A DNA stretch of 60,453 bases. It comes from an uncultured Collinsella sp. (lineage in GTDB: Bacteria > Actinomycetota > Coriobacteriia > Coriobacteriales > Coriobacteriaceae). Position 1 is the stretch's first letter. Each line of letters begins with the position of its first letter. Location of the stretch: positions 1 through 60,453 of the forward strand of contig CABUCA010000002.1 of assembly GCA_902489965.1 (NCBI GenBank), read 5' to 3'. Of the stretch, positions 42,647 through 51,805 are shown piece by piece. A program made the position numbers and the translations under genes. The notes under the pieces are model-generated. The model saw only the letters and a list, made by a program, of their open reading frames with translations, made no database searches and was not told where the DNA came from.

Positions 42647-43777
42647 CTAGGCGCGGTGCCAGTCGGTCAGGCAGGCATCGAGGGAGGCGATGAGCGCATC
42701 CTTGTCCATGTGACGGCCGATGATGCACAGGCTCGTCATGCGGTCGCCCGTCTCGTCGTCCCAAATCTGCATGATCTCGGGGTTCTCGTCGATGATCTTC
42801 TGCTTCTCGCCCTCGGGCGCCGAATCGACAAACAGACCGTTCTCCATCAGGCGCATCTGGTGGCCGGCCTGCTCAAACATGTAGCACATGTCCGGATCGC
42901 CGGTCTGCCACAGCGGACCCTTGACGCGGATGACCTCGTCGGGCCACTCCTGCTCAACAAAATTGGTGAACTTCTGCAGGTCAAACGGCTTGCGGCGCGA
43001 GTACACAAAGGTCTCGATGTCGTACTCGAGCACCTCGGGGTCGTCGTGCTCCTCGGGATGCTCCATGGCCTCGATCCAGGCGGCGGAGTTGTAGGCGCGC
43101 ATAAAGTCGAAGCGGTCGGTGTCGAGCAGCTCCTCCATGGGGACCTCGCCGTTTTGGGCCTCGACAATCACGGCGTCCTTCTGCAGGCTGCGCACGATGG
43201 CCTTGAGCTCGGCGATCTGCTCGGGCGTCACGGTATCGGTCTTGTTGAGGATCAGCGTGGAGCAGAATTCGATCTGCTGGATGAGCAGGCTTTCGATGTC
43301 GTCCTCGTCGATATCCTCGGCCAGCAGGTCGCGACCGCCGTTGAACTCGTCGTACATGCGGGCGCAGTCGACCACGGCCACGATGTTGTCGAGCGCGAGC
43401 TTGGGCTCGCCGCCCACCTTGGCCTCGTCGCAGAAGCTCGAGATGGTGTAGGCGATGGGGATAGGCTCGCAAATGCCCGATGCCTCGATGATGATGTAGT
43501 CGAAGTTGCCCGAATCGGCGATGCCCTGCAGCTGGTTGGCCAGGTCATCCGAAAGCGTGCAGCAGATGCAGCCGTTGGTGAGCGGGATGAGGTCATCGGT
43601 CTCGGAAAGGCCGCCGTCGGCGATAAGGCTGGCGTCGACGTTGATCTCGCCGATATCGTTGACGATCACGGCGGCGCGGATGCCGCCGTCGTTAGCGAGG
43701 ATGTGGTTGAGCAGCGTGGTCTTGCCGGCACCGAGGTATCCGGTAAGCATGATGATCTTCACGGGTTTGTTGGGCAT
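42647..43777 (-). CDS. CobW/COG0523 family GTPase, metal chaperone-like
   Basis: A 376-residue G3E GTPase. Walker A is GYLGAGKTTLL, the metal-binding motif NGCICCTLSDDL has the family's CxCC, and the nucleotide motif LNKTD follows. The C-terminal CobW_C region ends with MDKDALIASLDACLTDW. COG0523 proteins insert metals such as zinc or cobalt into targets. AAAGGAGGG precedes the ATG 43777. It follows the ArsC-like gene by 86 bp. A Zur box was not recognised upstream. Confidence 0.92.
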   Translation of the reverse strand: MPNKPVKIIMLTGYLGAGKTTLLNHILANDGGIRAAVIVNDIGEINVDASLIADGGLSETDDLIPLTNGCICCTLSDDLANQLQGIADSGNFDYIIIEASGICEPIPIAYTISSFCDEAKVGGEPKLALDNIVAVVDCARMYDEFNGGRDLLAEDIDEDDIESLLIQQIEFCSTLILNKTDTVTPEQIAELKAIVRSLQKDAVIVEAQNGEVPMEELLDTDRFDFMRAYNSAAWIEAMEHPEEHDDPEVLEYDIETFVYSRRKPFDLQKFTNFVEQEWPDEVIRVKGPLWQTGDPDMCYMFEQAGHQMRLMENGLFVDSAPEGEKQKIIDENPEIMQIWDDETGDRMTSLCIIGRHMDKDALIASLDACLTDWHRA

Positions 43778-43863
43778 GTGCCCTCCTTTGTTAGACATGG
43801 CTTACAGTTGAATCTTATGCCAAACGCCCGCTCTTATACCCACGAGCCGGCAAATAACACAAG

Positions 43864-44205
43864 CTACTCCCAGGCTCCCCATACATCGGGGCAATAACCG
43901 ACGGTGGCCTTTTTGCCGTTGCGCACGATGGGTTCGGCGAGAACCTGCTGGTTCTCGAGCAGCTTGTCAAAGCGCTGGCTGGGGGTGAGGTGCTGGATGA
44001 GCGCGAGCGTCTCCTCGTCCTTGGCCTTGGGGTTGAGTAGCTTGTCGATGCCGCCGACCGCCTGCATCACGCTCGTGAGCTCGCCCTTGCTCATCTCCTT
44101 TTCCTTAAGGTCAATAAACTGCACCTTAATGCGGCGCTCCTTAAAATAGCGTTGGGCCTTCTTGGTATCAAAGGACTTTTTGGTGCCGAAGATTTGAATA
44201 TTCAT
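43864..44205 (-). CDS. ArsC/Spx family protein lacking the catalytic cysteine
   Basis: A 113-residue thioredoxin-fold protein of the ArsC/Spx family (ArsC-type C-terminus QRFDKLLENQQVLAEPIVRNGKKATVGYCPDVWG). In ArsC and Spx the N-terminal loop has Cys; here it reads IFGTKKSFDTKKAQ, with Lys and Thr instead. It therefore should not reduce arsenate, and may be Spx-like or a structural relative. A hairpin (44214-44235) lies in its 5' leader. Possibly cotranscribed with the CobW gene. Confidence 0.72.
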   Translation of the reverse strand: MNIQIFGTKKSFDTKKAQRYFKERRIKVQFIDLKEKEMSKGELTSVMQAVGGIDKLLNPKAKDEETLALIQHLTPSQRFDKLLENQQVLAEPIVRNGKKATVGYCPDVWGAWE

Positions 44206-44213
44206 TTATTGTT

Positions 44214-44235
44214 CCGCCGTTCTAACGAACGGCGG
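44214..44235 (-). other. Hairpin in the ArsC-like gene leader
   Basis: CCGCCGTTC pairs perfectly with GAACGGCGG around TAAC, 9 bp upstream of the start. It may be an upstream terminator of the FMN reductase transcript, which ends 155 bp away. No T-run on the minus strand beyond AAC. Confidence 0.4.
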
Positions 44236-44389
44236 TCACCTCGACGCTGCAAAGCCATCTGATGGGCAATCTGCCTTTCAATCGTCGGGCGCGGGCAAAA
44301 GCCCAGCGCCCTCCTCTTTCAAGGCACCTTGCCTCATCAGCTGGCTTTTCGCTGACATTGATAGGACATCGAGGTTACCGCCGCTGGAC

Positions 44390-45013
44390 TTATCGAATGA
44401 AGTTGGTCGTTGCGCGATCTGCCTCGGGTGCGTTGATACCGGCGGCCTGTCCTGCCTCGATACAGCGCAGGAGCCAGGCCATGTTTTTGCCGATGTTTCG
44501 CATGGTGGCAAGGCCCTCGGCATCCCCATCGGCGTCGCCGGGCACGCGGCCAAACACGTTGTTCCAGTAGGTGGAGGCAACTACGGGCATTTGCTTAATG
44601 GTGAAGTACTTGTTGAGCACATCGAAGGTGGTCGAGGTGCCGCCGCGACGGGCGACGGCGACCGCGGCGCCGGGTTTGTGCTCAAAGGCATGCCCGCCTG
44701 CATAGAAGGCGCGATCGAGGGCCGAAAGGATGCGTCCGCTGGGGTGCGCATAGTAGACGGGTGAGCCAAAGACAAAACCATCTGCCTGCTCGGCGGCAGC
44801 GATGAGCTCGTTCACCACGTCGTCGTCAAAGGTGCAGCGACCGCCAAGCTTGCCGCACAGGCCACAACCGATGCAATCGCGAATGGGCTTGGCGCCCAGC
44901 TGAAACACCTCGGTATCAATGCCTTCTGCATTAAGTTGCTCGGCGACCTCGGCGAGTGCGCGGGCGGTGTTGCCGTTTGCCTTGGGACTGCCATTGACCA
45001 AAAGAACCTTCAT
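44390..45013 (-). CDS. Flavodoxin-fold NADPH-dependent FMN reductase
   Basis: A 207-residue protein of the NADPH-dependent FMN reductase family with the phosphate-binding loop VNGSPKANGNTARAL and a Cys-rich loop CIGCGLCGKLGGRC, which in related iron-sulfur flavoproteins holds a cluster. Later GSPVYYAHPSG is the flavin contact. GGGAG lies 6 nt before ATG 45013. It is alone on the minus strand and upstream of the ArsC-like gene. Confidence 0.87.
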   Translation of the reverse strand: MKVLLVNGSPKANGNTARALAEVAEQLNAEGIDTEVFQLGAKPIRDCIGCGLCGKLGGRCTFDDDVVNELIAAAEQADGFVFGSPVYYAHPSGRILSALDRAFYAGGHAFEHKPGAAVAVARRGGTSTTFDVLNKYFTIKQMPVVASTYWNNVFGRVPGDADGDAEGLATMRNIGKNMAWLLRCIEAGQAAGINAPEADRATTNFIR

Positions 45014-45087
45014 CACAAACTCCCTCTGCTTTTGGTGACTTCTGCAGAGGATTATCGCACGATGGGGGAGGCGGTGCGGGCGCGGTG

Positions 45088-46617
45088 CTAATCCAGTTTG
45101 GTACCTGGCACCTGCACGGCTTTCCCGAGCAACGCTTTAAGCTCGTTCAAAATGGAAACAGGCTGACGGTCGACGCCGTCCAGATGGAGCGTGGCCACGC
45201 GAATGGGCGGCTGATATTCAAGCGAGCCGATGAGCACGGGAGAACCCAGGAACCGTTCGATGTCGCTTGCGATCTCATCGATTGCCTCGGGGCCGAGCTC
45301 ATCGAAGAGTGCCACGAATGTCGGCCCCGTCGAGCGGAACAGGCGGCCCTTGCCGCGCGAACAATCCATGAGGCAGGCGGCGCTTTCGGCGAGCACGCGG
45401 TCGCCTGCATCGAATCCAAAGCGGGCATTGACCTCGGCGATATCGTCGACCTTAATGGCAATAAAGCCTGCCTCGTGCGGCACGCGGCGCATCTCTCCAA
45501 TAGCGTTGACCAGCGCGTGGACATCGCCCAGGCCCGTTACCGAGTCGGTCGTATCCGCTAGGCTTCGGTTGACGATAATGCCCACATACATGCTGGGCTC
45601 GGTATCGGTGCCGTCCAAGCGGTAGCCCGTGCAGTCGCAAAGCGCGTATTTTCCGGTGGCATCCATTACGCGATACTGCATGTAGTGGAAGTGCCACGTG
45701 CCGTTTATCACCATGTCGAGCTCGGCGCGTACGTTGTCGCGGTCCTCGGGATGAACGCGGGCGAGCCACATGTCGAGTGAGTTAAAAGGGTGCTGGGAAG
45801 GCAGGTCAAAATCGCGCACGGCGTTAACCGACCATTGCGATTCTCCAGTATCGAGGTTAAGGATGAACGGATAGCGCGTCTCGGAGCTCATGGAGATCGC
45901 TTGGAACACCCGGTCGTTGCAGGGAAGCTGTTCGACGATTGGGCGTTGCGGCGCGTCATCGTCTTTCGGTTGCTGCACACGATGCATAAGCTTATAGCGA
46001 TACATCTTGCGATCGGCATCCATCGTCATCTGGCGACGCGTGTCGCCAGCAAGTGGATCGACGCGCGAGCAGCCAAAGCTAAAGCTGCCGATCATGGGCG
46101 CCTTGCCACCTGAGCTCGCCTCGATCAGCCCGGCACGTACCTGCTCCAAGCGCTGCTCGAGTTCAGTCTCGTTTGCGGAGAGCGAGATAAGCACAAACTC
46201 GTCTCCACCGATACGGAACAGCATCTCATCGTGCTCCATGGTTTCGGAGAGCGTGCGGCAGATGCCCAGAATATAGCGATTGCCTTCGGCGTGGCCAAAC
46301 CTATCATTGCAATGTTTGAGATGGTCGATGTCAATATAGGCGCAGGTGAAGGGGTCGCCTTTGTGCCAGAGTTGCTCGACGTGACGGTCGAATCCGTTGC
46401 GGTTGTCCAAGTTGGTGAGCGGGTCGATATAGGCGTTGCTCTCAAGCAGCCGGCGCTCTTGCTGCAGGATGGCGTGCGTCTTTTGCAGTTGCTCGCCAAC
46501 GGCGCGTAGCTCAGCAGGCAGCGCGGCAACATCGAGTTCGGCGGTCGAGATGCCATTCGCAAGTCGCTGAAGATAGGCAATAATCGATTGCTCGCCCAGG
46601 CGATATGATTCGTTCAT
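45088..46617 (-). CDS. GGDEF-PAS-degenerate GGDEF protein
   Basis: A 509-residue cytosolic protein. The first GGDEF domain (about 60-215) keeps DIDHLKHCNDRFGH and the active RIGGDEF. No inhibitory RxxD site is visible. A PAS-like domain (about 235-340) follows, then a second GGDEF-like domain without the GGDEF motif (region AVSTGLGDVHALVNAIGEMR is in frame as TGLGDVHALVNAIGE). It is a paralogue of the next gene upstream. Predicted diguanylate cyclase. AAGGAGG lies 9 nt before the ATG. Senses by PAS; ligand unknown. Confidence 0.86.
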   Translation of the reverse strand: MNESYRLGEQSIIAYLQRLANGISTAELDVAALPAELRAVGEQLQKTHAILQQERRLLESNAYIDPLTNLDNRNGFDRHVEQLWHKGDPFTCAYIDIDHLKHCNDRFGHAEGNRYILGICRTLSETMEHDEMLFRIGGDEFVLISLSANETELEQRLEQVRAGLIEASSGGKAPMIGSFSFGCSRVDPLAGDTRRQMTMDADRKMYRYKLMHRVQQPKDDDAPQRPIVEQLPCNDRVFQAISMSSETRYPFILNLDTGESQWSVNAVRDFDLPSQHPFNSLDMWLARVHPEDRDNVRAELDMVINGTWHFHYMQYRVMDATGKYALCDCTGYRLDGTDTEPSMYVGIIVNRSLADTTDSVTGLGDVHALVNAIGEMRRVPHEAGFIAIKVDDIAEVNARFGFDAGDRVLAESAACLMDCSRGKGRLFRSTGPTFVALFDELGPEAIDEIASDIERFLGSPVLIGSLEYQPPIRVATLHLDGVDRQPVSILNELKALLGKAVQVPGTKLD

Positions 46618-46655
46618 GATGGATAACCTCCTTGGGCGGAACAGCGGTTTGTATC

Positions 46656-46686
46656 ATATCCCCAATTCGGTTTGAATTGGGGATAT
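46656..46686 (-). terminator. Hairpin between the two cyclic-di-GMP genes
   Basis: ATATCCCCAATTC pairs with GAATTGGGGATAT around GGTTT. It sits 59 bp downstream of the EAL gene's stop and 39 bp upstream of the second gene's start, so the second gene may need its own promoter. Confidence 0.6.
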
Positions 46687-46744
46687 AAGTTAACTAATGG
46701 AGGCAAATTCCCCCTTCGGCGGTGGTGTTTTGCGCGCGAGCGTA

Positions 46745-49462
46745 TCAGTTGTTATTGCCACCATCGAGCAATGCCTCAAAATCCTTCGCTGGCATGGGGC
46801 GGTAGTAGAGGAAGCCCTGGGCGTCGCGGGCGCCCATTTGCCGTAGCACGTTCGCCTGCTCATTCGTCTCGACGCCTTCGACCACGACGGGCAGATGGAG
46901 CGAATGCGCCATCTCGAGCATTGATGAAATGATTTGCGTGTTGCGGCCATGATCGCCGTCGATGGACACAAACGTGCGGTCGAGCTTGATGACGTCGACG
47001 TTGACGTTCTTGAGCATCGCGAGTGTGGACTGGCCGGTGCCAAAATCGTCCATATAGGTCGAGAAGCCGCGGGTGTGCAGGTCGGCTGTCAGTTTGTCCA
47101 CGGCCTCGGACTCTCCCGTATAAGCCGTCTCGGTGATCTCGATACGCATGAGCTCGGGCGGTAGGTTGTATTGGGCGGCAAGCGCCCCCATATGTTCGGC
47201 AACGTCGCAGGCAAGGATATCCACGCGCGACACATTAAGCGAGATCGGAACCACGCGAAGACCGCGATCGAGACGCTCGCGCAGCCACGAGGCGACACCC
47301 TGCCAAATGTACTTGTCGAGCGTCACTACAAAGCCGCTTTCCTCGAGTGCGGGGATAAACGTTGCGGGCGAAATGAGAGAGCCGTCCTTGTCAATCCAGC
47401 GGGTGAGTGCTTCGGCACCAATAATCTCGCCGGTTTCCATATCGACCTGGGGCTGCAAGTGGTAGGTAATGCGACCGTCCGAGAGCGCGTACTGGAATTC
47501 GCTCAGCGTGCGGTGGAACACGACTTCGCGCTCGTACTCCGCGGGGCAGAAAATGGCAATGCGCTCCTTGAAGTCGTTTTTTGCGCGCCGATTGGTAAAC
47601 ATGGCCTTCGCCTGAGCATCGATGGTGATCTCCTCATTGGAGTCGATGGGGTAAACGCCCATGGACGGCCAAAAACCTACGCCGTCATCATGCCTGGCTA
47701 CGGCCTCGCGAATGCGGTTGTAGATTTGATGGACGGTGATGTGCTTAAAGGGGATGAGTACGCAAAAGTCATCTTGGCCCCAGTATCCTGCGACTCCCAT
47801 ATCGGCATTCTCGATGTCCTTGAGGACCGTGCCCACATCGGCGAGCACGCGGTCGCCCTCGGCCTGGCCGTGCCATTCATTAAACAGGCGCATGTGGCCC
47901 ATGTCGACCGTGGCGATGCACCAGGCACCGTCGCGCCTTGTCTTGAGAAATGCGTTGGCGAGCCGCATAAACTCGCTGGGTCGATAGAGGCCCGTGAGCA
48001 AGTCGATGCGTTCGGCGATGGCGCTTTTGCGCTCCGCCTCGGGTATGGGGAGGCTGTCGTTGGGAACAAGCCCGCCGGCCGTGCGAAGGCGACGCTCAAG
48101 TTCGCCTAAAACGGCAGTCGTTTGATGAGTTAAGTGCTCGTAAAAGGCCGGAACGACAAGACAGACGGGAGTAATGGTGTCGCCCGCGATTTGAACAGGA
48201 GCGAAAACGGCCTCTTTAAGGTGGCAAGTCAGTTGCTCGAATGCCTCATGGTCCAAATCGTTGCTGAGCACGACGAATTGGGCGCTTCGTGAACGGTAGA
48301 CCCTACTCCTGCCGTGGGTGATCGACAGTATACGACCTGCGTATTCGGCAAGCATGTTGTCGACGGCCTCGGCTCCGTAGGGCTCGTTGAGCTTCGCCGT
48401 GCCACGAACGCGCACCGCTATAAGCCCCGTCTTGCAATGGTCGCGACGGCAGGCATCGATAGCGTTGACCAGCATGCGCTGCGTACCGAGGCCCGTCGCG
48501 GCATCGACGGTTTCGGCAAGTGAGTGGTTGACGAGCTCGCCGACATAGAGCGAGGGGACATTTCCGTCGCCGTCGATACGAAACCCGCGAGCACGGCAAA
48601 GGACGTAGTCGCCGACGGCATTGCGCACACGATACTGCATGACGCGACGGTGCTTGGTGCCGTTATAGACTTGGTCGATGTCGTTGATGCAGGCCTCAAG
48701 GTCATCGGGATGGACGCGCGTTTTCCAGTAATCGCGGCAGTTGTCTATGTGCTCCGAGGGAAGACCGAGATCGCGCAAGGCACCTTGTGACCAAAGGGTG
48801 CGATGTTTGTCCAAGTTTTCGATAAAAAAATAGCGGCCCTCGTTGAGCATCGAAAAGGCGTCGAAAATACGATCGCTTATTTCGAAGTCGTCGGCGTGGA
48901 CTTGCGTGATATTGCGTCGGTCGAGGTGCATGGCATGACGTAGCTTGTAGTCGTACATGCGATGGTCGGCATCGAGCGTCATGCGATTGCGGGCTTCGCC
49001 CAGGGCGGGGTCGGCATGCGACACTCCGTAGCTAAACGAGCGGGGCGTCTCGGAATCGTTGTTTTTGAGCAAGACCGTTCGGCAGCGTTCCAGACGTTCG
49101 GCGAGGTCGTCCTCGGTTGCAACCGTAGACAGGATGGCAAACTCGTCGCCTCCCAGACGAAATGCCGCTTCGTCTACCTTCATATACAGCTTGAGATAGA
49201 GGCTTACCTGCAAAATATAGCGGTTGCCCTCGTCATGCCCAAAGATGTCGTTGCAGTGCTTAAGGTTATCGATGTCGATAAACGCCATGGTTACGGGGGT
49301 GTCCTGCTCCCAGAGCTCCTCGAGGGAACGGGTAAAGCCGCCACGGTTGCCAAGCCCGGTAAGCTGGTCGGTAAAGGCGGTCCTGATCAGATCCTCCTGA
49401 CGCTCGAGAAGGTCACGGACGGTCTTTTCGAGCGTTTCGGTGTAATTGCTGACAGTATCCAT
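46745..49462 (-). CDS. GGDEF-PAS-GGDEF-GGDEF-EAL c-di-GMP protein
   Basis: A 905-residue soluble multi-domain protein. The first GGDEF keeps FIDIDNLKHCNDIFGH and RLGGDEF. PAS (about 200-310), a degenerate GGDEF, and a third GGDEF with GQDDF in place of GGDEF follow. The C-terminal EAL domain has GAEALTRW, LNVSRVD, IEITETA, MDDFGTG, VIKLDRT and VEGVET, all PDE positions present. It could both make and break c-di-GMP. No membrane segment. Its first half is a paralogue of the gene at 45088. A canonical SD is not obvious. Confidence 0.88.
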   Translation of the reverse strand: MDTVSNYTETLEKTVRDLLERQEDLIRTAFTDQLTGLGNRGGFTRSLEELWEQDTPVTMAFIDIDNLKHCNDIFGHDEGNRYILQVSLYLKLYMKVDEAAFRLGGDEFAILSTVATEDDLAERLERCRTVLLKNNDSETPRSFSYGVSHADPALGEARNRMTLDADHRMYDYKLRHAMHLDRRNITQVHADDFEISDRIFDAFSMLNEGRYFFIENLDKHRTLWSQGALRDLGLPSEHIDNCRDYWKTRVHPDDLEACINDIDQVYNGTKHRRVMQYRVRNAVGDYVLCRARGFRIDGDGNVPSLYVGELVNHSLAETVDAATGLGTQRMLVNAIDACRRDHCKTGLIAVRVRGTAKLNEPYGAEAVDNMLAEYAGRILSITHGRSRVYRSRSAQFVVLSNDLDHEAFEQLTCHLKEAVFAPVQIAGDTITPVCLVVPAFYEHLTHQTTAVLGELERRLRTAGGLVPNDSLPIPEAERKSAIAERIDLLTGLYRPSEFMRLANAFLKTRRDGAWCIATVDMGHMRLFNEWHGQAEGDRVLADVGTVLKDIENADMGVAGYWGQDDFCVLIPFKHITVHQIYNRIREAVARHDDGVGFWPSMGVYPIDSNEEITIDAQAKAMFTNRRAKNDFKERIAIFCPAEYEREVVFHRTLSEFQYALSDGRITYHLQPQVDMETGEIIGAEALTRWIDKDGSLISPATFIPALEESGFVVTLDKYIWQGVASWLRERLDRGLRVVPISLNVSRVDILACDVAEHMGALAAQYNLPPELMRIEITETAYTGESEAVDKLTADLHTRGFSTYMDDFGTGQSTLAMLKNVNVDVIKLDRTFVSIDGDHGRNTQIISSMLEMAHSLHLPVVVEGVETNEQANVLRQMGARDAQGFLYYRPMPAKDFEALLDGGNNN

Positions 49463-49786
49463 GTTCTAAGCGGCTTTCTGAAGTCGGAGCGGATTGCGTC
49501 GGGCGAGCTCGTTGTGTACACGCATCGTTGCTCAGCGTTTTGCGTGTATCCAGGCCCCCGCCTTGCTGCGTTGTTGGGTTACTTTGCCGGCTAATGTTCG
49601 CTGTTGATAACTGCTGAGTAGTATAAACAACAGTGCAAAATTATATAGGGGTGCACATGCTGTGGGTGGCTATTATTCGACAAACGGCAGCGCGATGATG
49701 CGATGTTCGATAAAAATGCGACTGGGGCGGTATATGTTGACGGGTATACTTGTTCCGTTTGAATTTGTGGGGATGGAGATGGTCGC
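49463..49786. other. 324-bp divergent regulatory region
   Basis: No gene is evident between the divergent EAL and patatin genes. A perfect -10 TATAAT lies on the minus strand at 49640-49645 (read as ATTATA on the plus). TATACT at 49745-49750 on the plus strand lies 37 nt before the patatin start. GC drops noticeably near 49605-49660. No -35 convincingly fits either. Confidence 0.45.
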
Positions 49787-50656
49787 ATGGCACAGTCAAC
49801 TATGACGCGCACGGTGGGGCTCGCGCTCGAGGGAGGCGGCTACCGCGGTATGTATACGGCGGGCGTGCTCGACGTTTGGATGGAGCACGGTTTGACCTGC
49901 GACCATATGGTGGGCGTCTCGGCGGGCGCGGCGTTTGGCTACAATTTTAAATCGCGCCAGATCGGCCGTGCCATTCGCTATAACAAGGCCTATTGTGCCG
50001 ATAAGCGCTATGCGGGTGTAGCAAGCTGGCTGCGGACCGGCGATATGTTCAATGCCGATTTTGCCTATCACGAGGTGCCTATCGAGCGCGATCCCATTGA
50101 CTTGGAGGCGTATCGCGCCTGTCCTATGCGGTTTACGTGCGTGTGCACCGATATCGAGACGGGCAAGGCCGTCTACCACGACCTGCCCTATGGCGACGAG
50201 AGGGATATCGAGTGGATCCGGGCATCGTCGGCGATTCCCGTGGCGACGCGTCCCGTTGCTATTGACGGGCATAAGTATCTGGATGGTGGCGTGGCTGATT
50301 CTATTCCCAGTGCATGGCTGTTTGCGCAGGGGTATGACCGCAATATCGTGGTACTCACGCAGCCGGCGGGCTTTGTGAAGCAGCCCAACAGCGTGATGCC
50401 CATGCTGCGGCGCGTGTTCCGTCACTACCCGGAGTTTGTCGCGGCGCTTGAGCATCGGCATGAGGTCTACAATGCTACGCTCGATGACCTGGCGCGTCGC
50501 GAGGCTGCCGGCGAAATCTTTGTGGTGCGGCCGAGCGAATCGGTGAAGGTGCCGTCGCTGTGCCGCGAGCCCGATGAGCTCGAGCGCATCTATCAGATCG
50601 GCCGCCACGATGCGGAGGCGACCTTGCCCGCGCTGGAGGTCTACCTAGCGGGGTAG
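49787..50656 (+). CDS. Patatin-like phospholipase family protein
   Basis: A 289-residue patatin-like serine hydrolase. The oxyanion motif GGGYRGMY, catalytic Ser in GVSAG (near 43-47), and Asp in DGGVAD (near 166-168) form the Ser-Asp dyad. The C-terminal region (residues 200-285) is helical and not in the canonical domain. It probably acts on phospholipids or acyl esters in the cytoplasm; no signal peptide is seen. A GGAG site lies upstream of ATG 49787. Confidence 0.88.
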   Translation: MAQSTMTRTVGLALEGGGYRGMYTAGVLDVWMEHGLTCDHMVGVSAGAAFGYNFKSRQIGRAIRYNKAYCADKRYAGVASWLRTGDMFNADFAYHEVPIERDPIDLEAYRACPMRFTCVCTDIETGKAVYHDLPYGDERDIEWIRASSAIPVATRPVAIDGHKYLDGGVADSIPSAWLFAQGYDRNIVVLTQPAGFVKQPNSVMPMLRRVFRHYPEFVAALEHRHEVYNATLDDLARREAAGEIFVVRPSESVKVPSLCREPDELERIYQIGRHDAEATLPALEVYLAG

Positions 50657-50680
50657 GGCAAACTGCCGCGGACTCGGCGA

Positions 50681-50722
50681 AAAGCGCATCCCGGAATGGA
50701 GGCCCAAACTGGGATGCGCTTT
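50681..50722. terminator. Terminator hairpin after the patatin gene
   Basis: AAAGCGCATCCC pairs perfectly with GGGATGCGCTTT around an 18-nt loop, between convergent genes (patatin and thiE). It can serve both directions. Confidence 0.78.
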
Positions 50723-50768
50723 CCGCTATTGAAGATATGAGGCCGCGAATCGGCTGCTCGGCTTGAGT

Positions 50769-51464
50769 CTATGCCTGCTGCCAGGTGTCGACGAGCTCCT
50801 TGGCGGCGGCGCAGGGGTCGTCAGCACTGCAGACGGCGCTCACCACAAAGAAGCCATCGACGCCGGTGGCCTTGAGCTGCGGCAGGTCGGCCGTCTTGAC
50901 GCCGCCGCCCACCACGATGGGCACGGGGCTTGCCGCGTGGAGTGCGGCCAAGTCCTCAAAGCTCTTGGTGATGATAGAGCCGTCGGCCGCGCGTCCGCAG
51001 TCGCGCTTGGTCTCGGTCTCGTGGAGCGGGCCGATGCCCAGGTAGTCGACCAGGCTCATGTCGGCGGTCTTGACGTACTCGAGCATCTCCTCGCAACGGG
51101 CCGAAAGGCCCACAATGGCATCGGGGCCCAAAAGTTTGCGGCAGACCTCGACGGGAATATCGCTCTGGCCAACGTGCACGCCGTCGACAGCGATGCCCTG
51201 CTCGCGCGCGGCGAGTACGCAGTCCAGGCGGTCGTCGATCAGCAGGGCGACCTGACCGGTCTTGCCGGCCTGTGCGATTGCCTGCGCGGCGTCGCCCGTC
51301 AGCGCGATGATCTCGCGGGCACTTGCCACCTTGGAGCGCACCTGGATGCAGGTAAAGCCTGCGTCGAGCGCCTGGGCCACCACATCGCCCACGGGACGCC
51401 CGAGCGTGTTTTCGGGGCCGAGTACCAGATAGGCCGAGATATCAAGGTTGTCGCGGATGCTCAT
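50769..51464 (-). CDS. thiE: Thiamine-phosphate synthase
   Basis: A 231-residue TIM-barrel enzyme joining HMP-pyrophosphate and thiazole phosphate to make thiamine phosphate. Signatures are CIQVRSK, LLIDDRLDCVLA, DGVHVGQSDIP, GLSARCEEM, YLGIGPLHETETK and VPIVVGGGVKTADL. AGGAGGAAG precedes the ATG. It is the last gene of a TPP-controlled operon and overlaps the thiamine-binding gene by 4 bp. Confidence 0.94.
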   Translation of the reverse strand: MSIRDNLDISAYLVLGPENTLGRPVGDVVAQALDAGFTCIQVRSKVASAREIIALTGDAAQAIAQAGKTGQVALLIDDRLDCVLAAREQGIAVDGVHVGQSDIPVEVCRKLLGPDAIVGLSARCEEMLEYVKTADMSLVDYLGIGPLHETETKRDCGRAADGSIITKSFEDLAALHAASPVPIVVGGGVKTADLPQLKATGVDGFFVVSAVCSADDPCAAAKELVDTWQQA

Positions 51465-51802
51465 CGTGCTTCCTCCTGCTTTTTGATCTGTGCTTCCATG
51501 CGCTCGAGCTTGCCGGTCATGGTGTCGGTAAATCCGGGTCGAATATCGGCTTTGAGCACGACTTCGGTGCGGATGCCCCTGCTCGCCAACACAAAGGTTG
51601 CGTCGCGCACGACCTGCATGACCTCGTCCCAGTCACCCTCGATCTCGGTGAACATCGAGGTGGTGCGGTTGGGAAGGCCGCTCTCGCGAATGACGCGCAC
51701 GACCTCGGCGACCTCGGCGGACAGTTCATCGCCGGTGCCGCACGGGGCGATGGCCACGGCGACGAGTGTGTTCATGCCGGCATTGGTTGCGGGCTCGGAC
51801 AT
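51461..51802 (-). CDS. Thiamine-binding protein, MTH1187/YkoF-like
   Basis: A 113-residue protein with a ferredoxin-like fold of the MTH1187/YkoF family (VAVAIAPCGTGDELSAEVAEVVRVIRESG, MFTEIEGDWDEVMQVVRDAT). Family members bind thiamine or its HMP precursor. Its place between thiM and thiE supports a thiamine-salvage role. AGGAGG lies 8 nt before the ATG 51802. Confidence 0.87.
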   Translation of the reverse strand: MSEPATNAGMNTLVAVAIAPCGTGDELSAEVAEVVRVIRESGLPNRTTSMFTEIEGDWDEVMQVVRDATFVLASRGIRTEVVLKADIRPGFTDTMTGKLERMEAQIKKQEEAR

Positions 51803-51805
51803 GGC

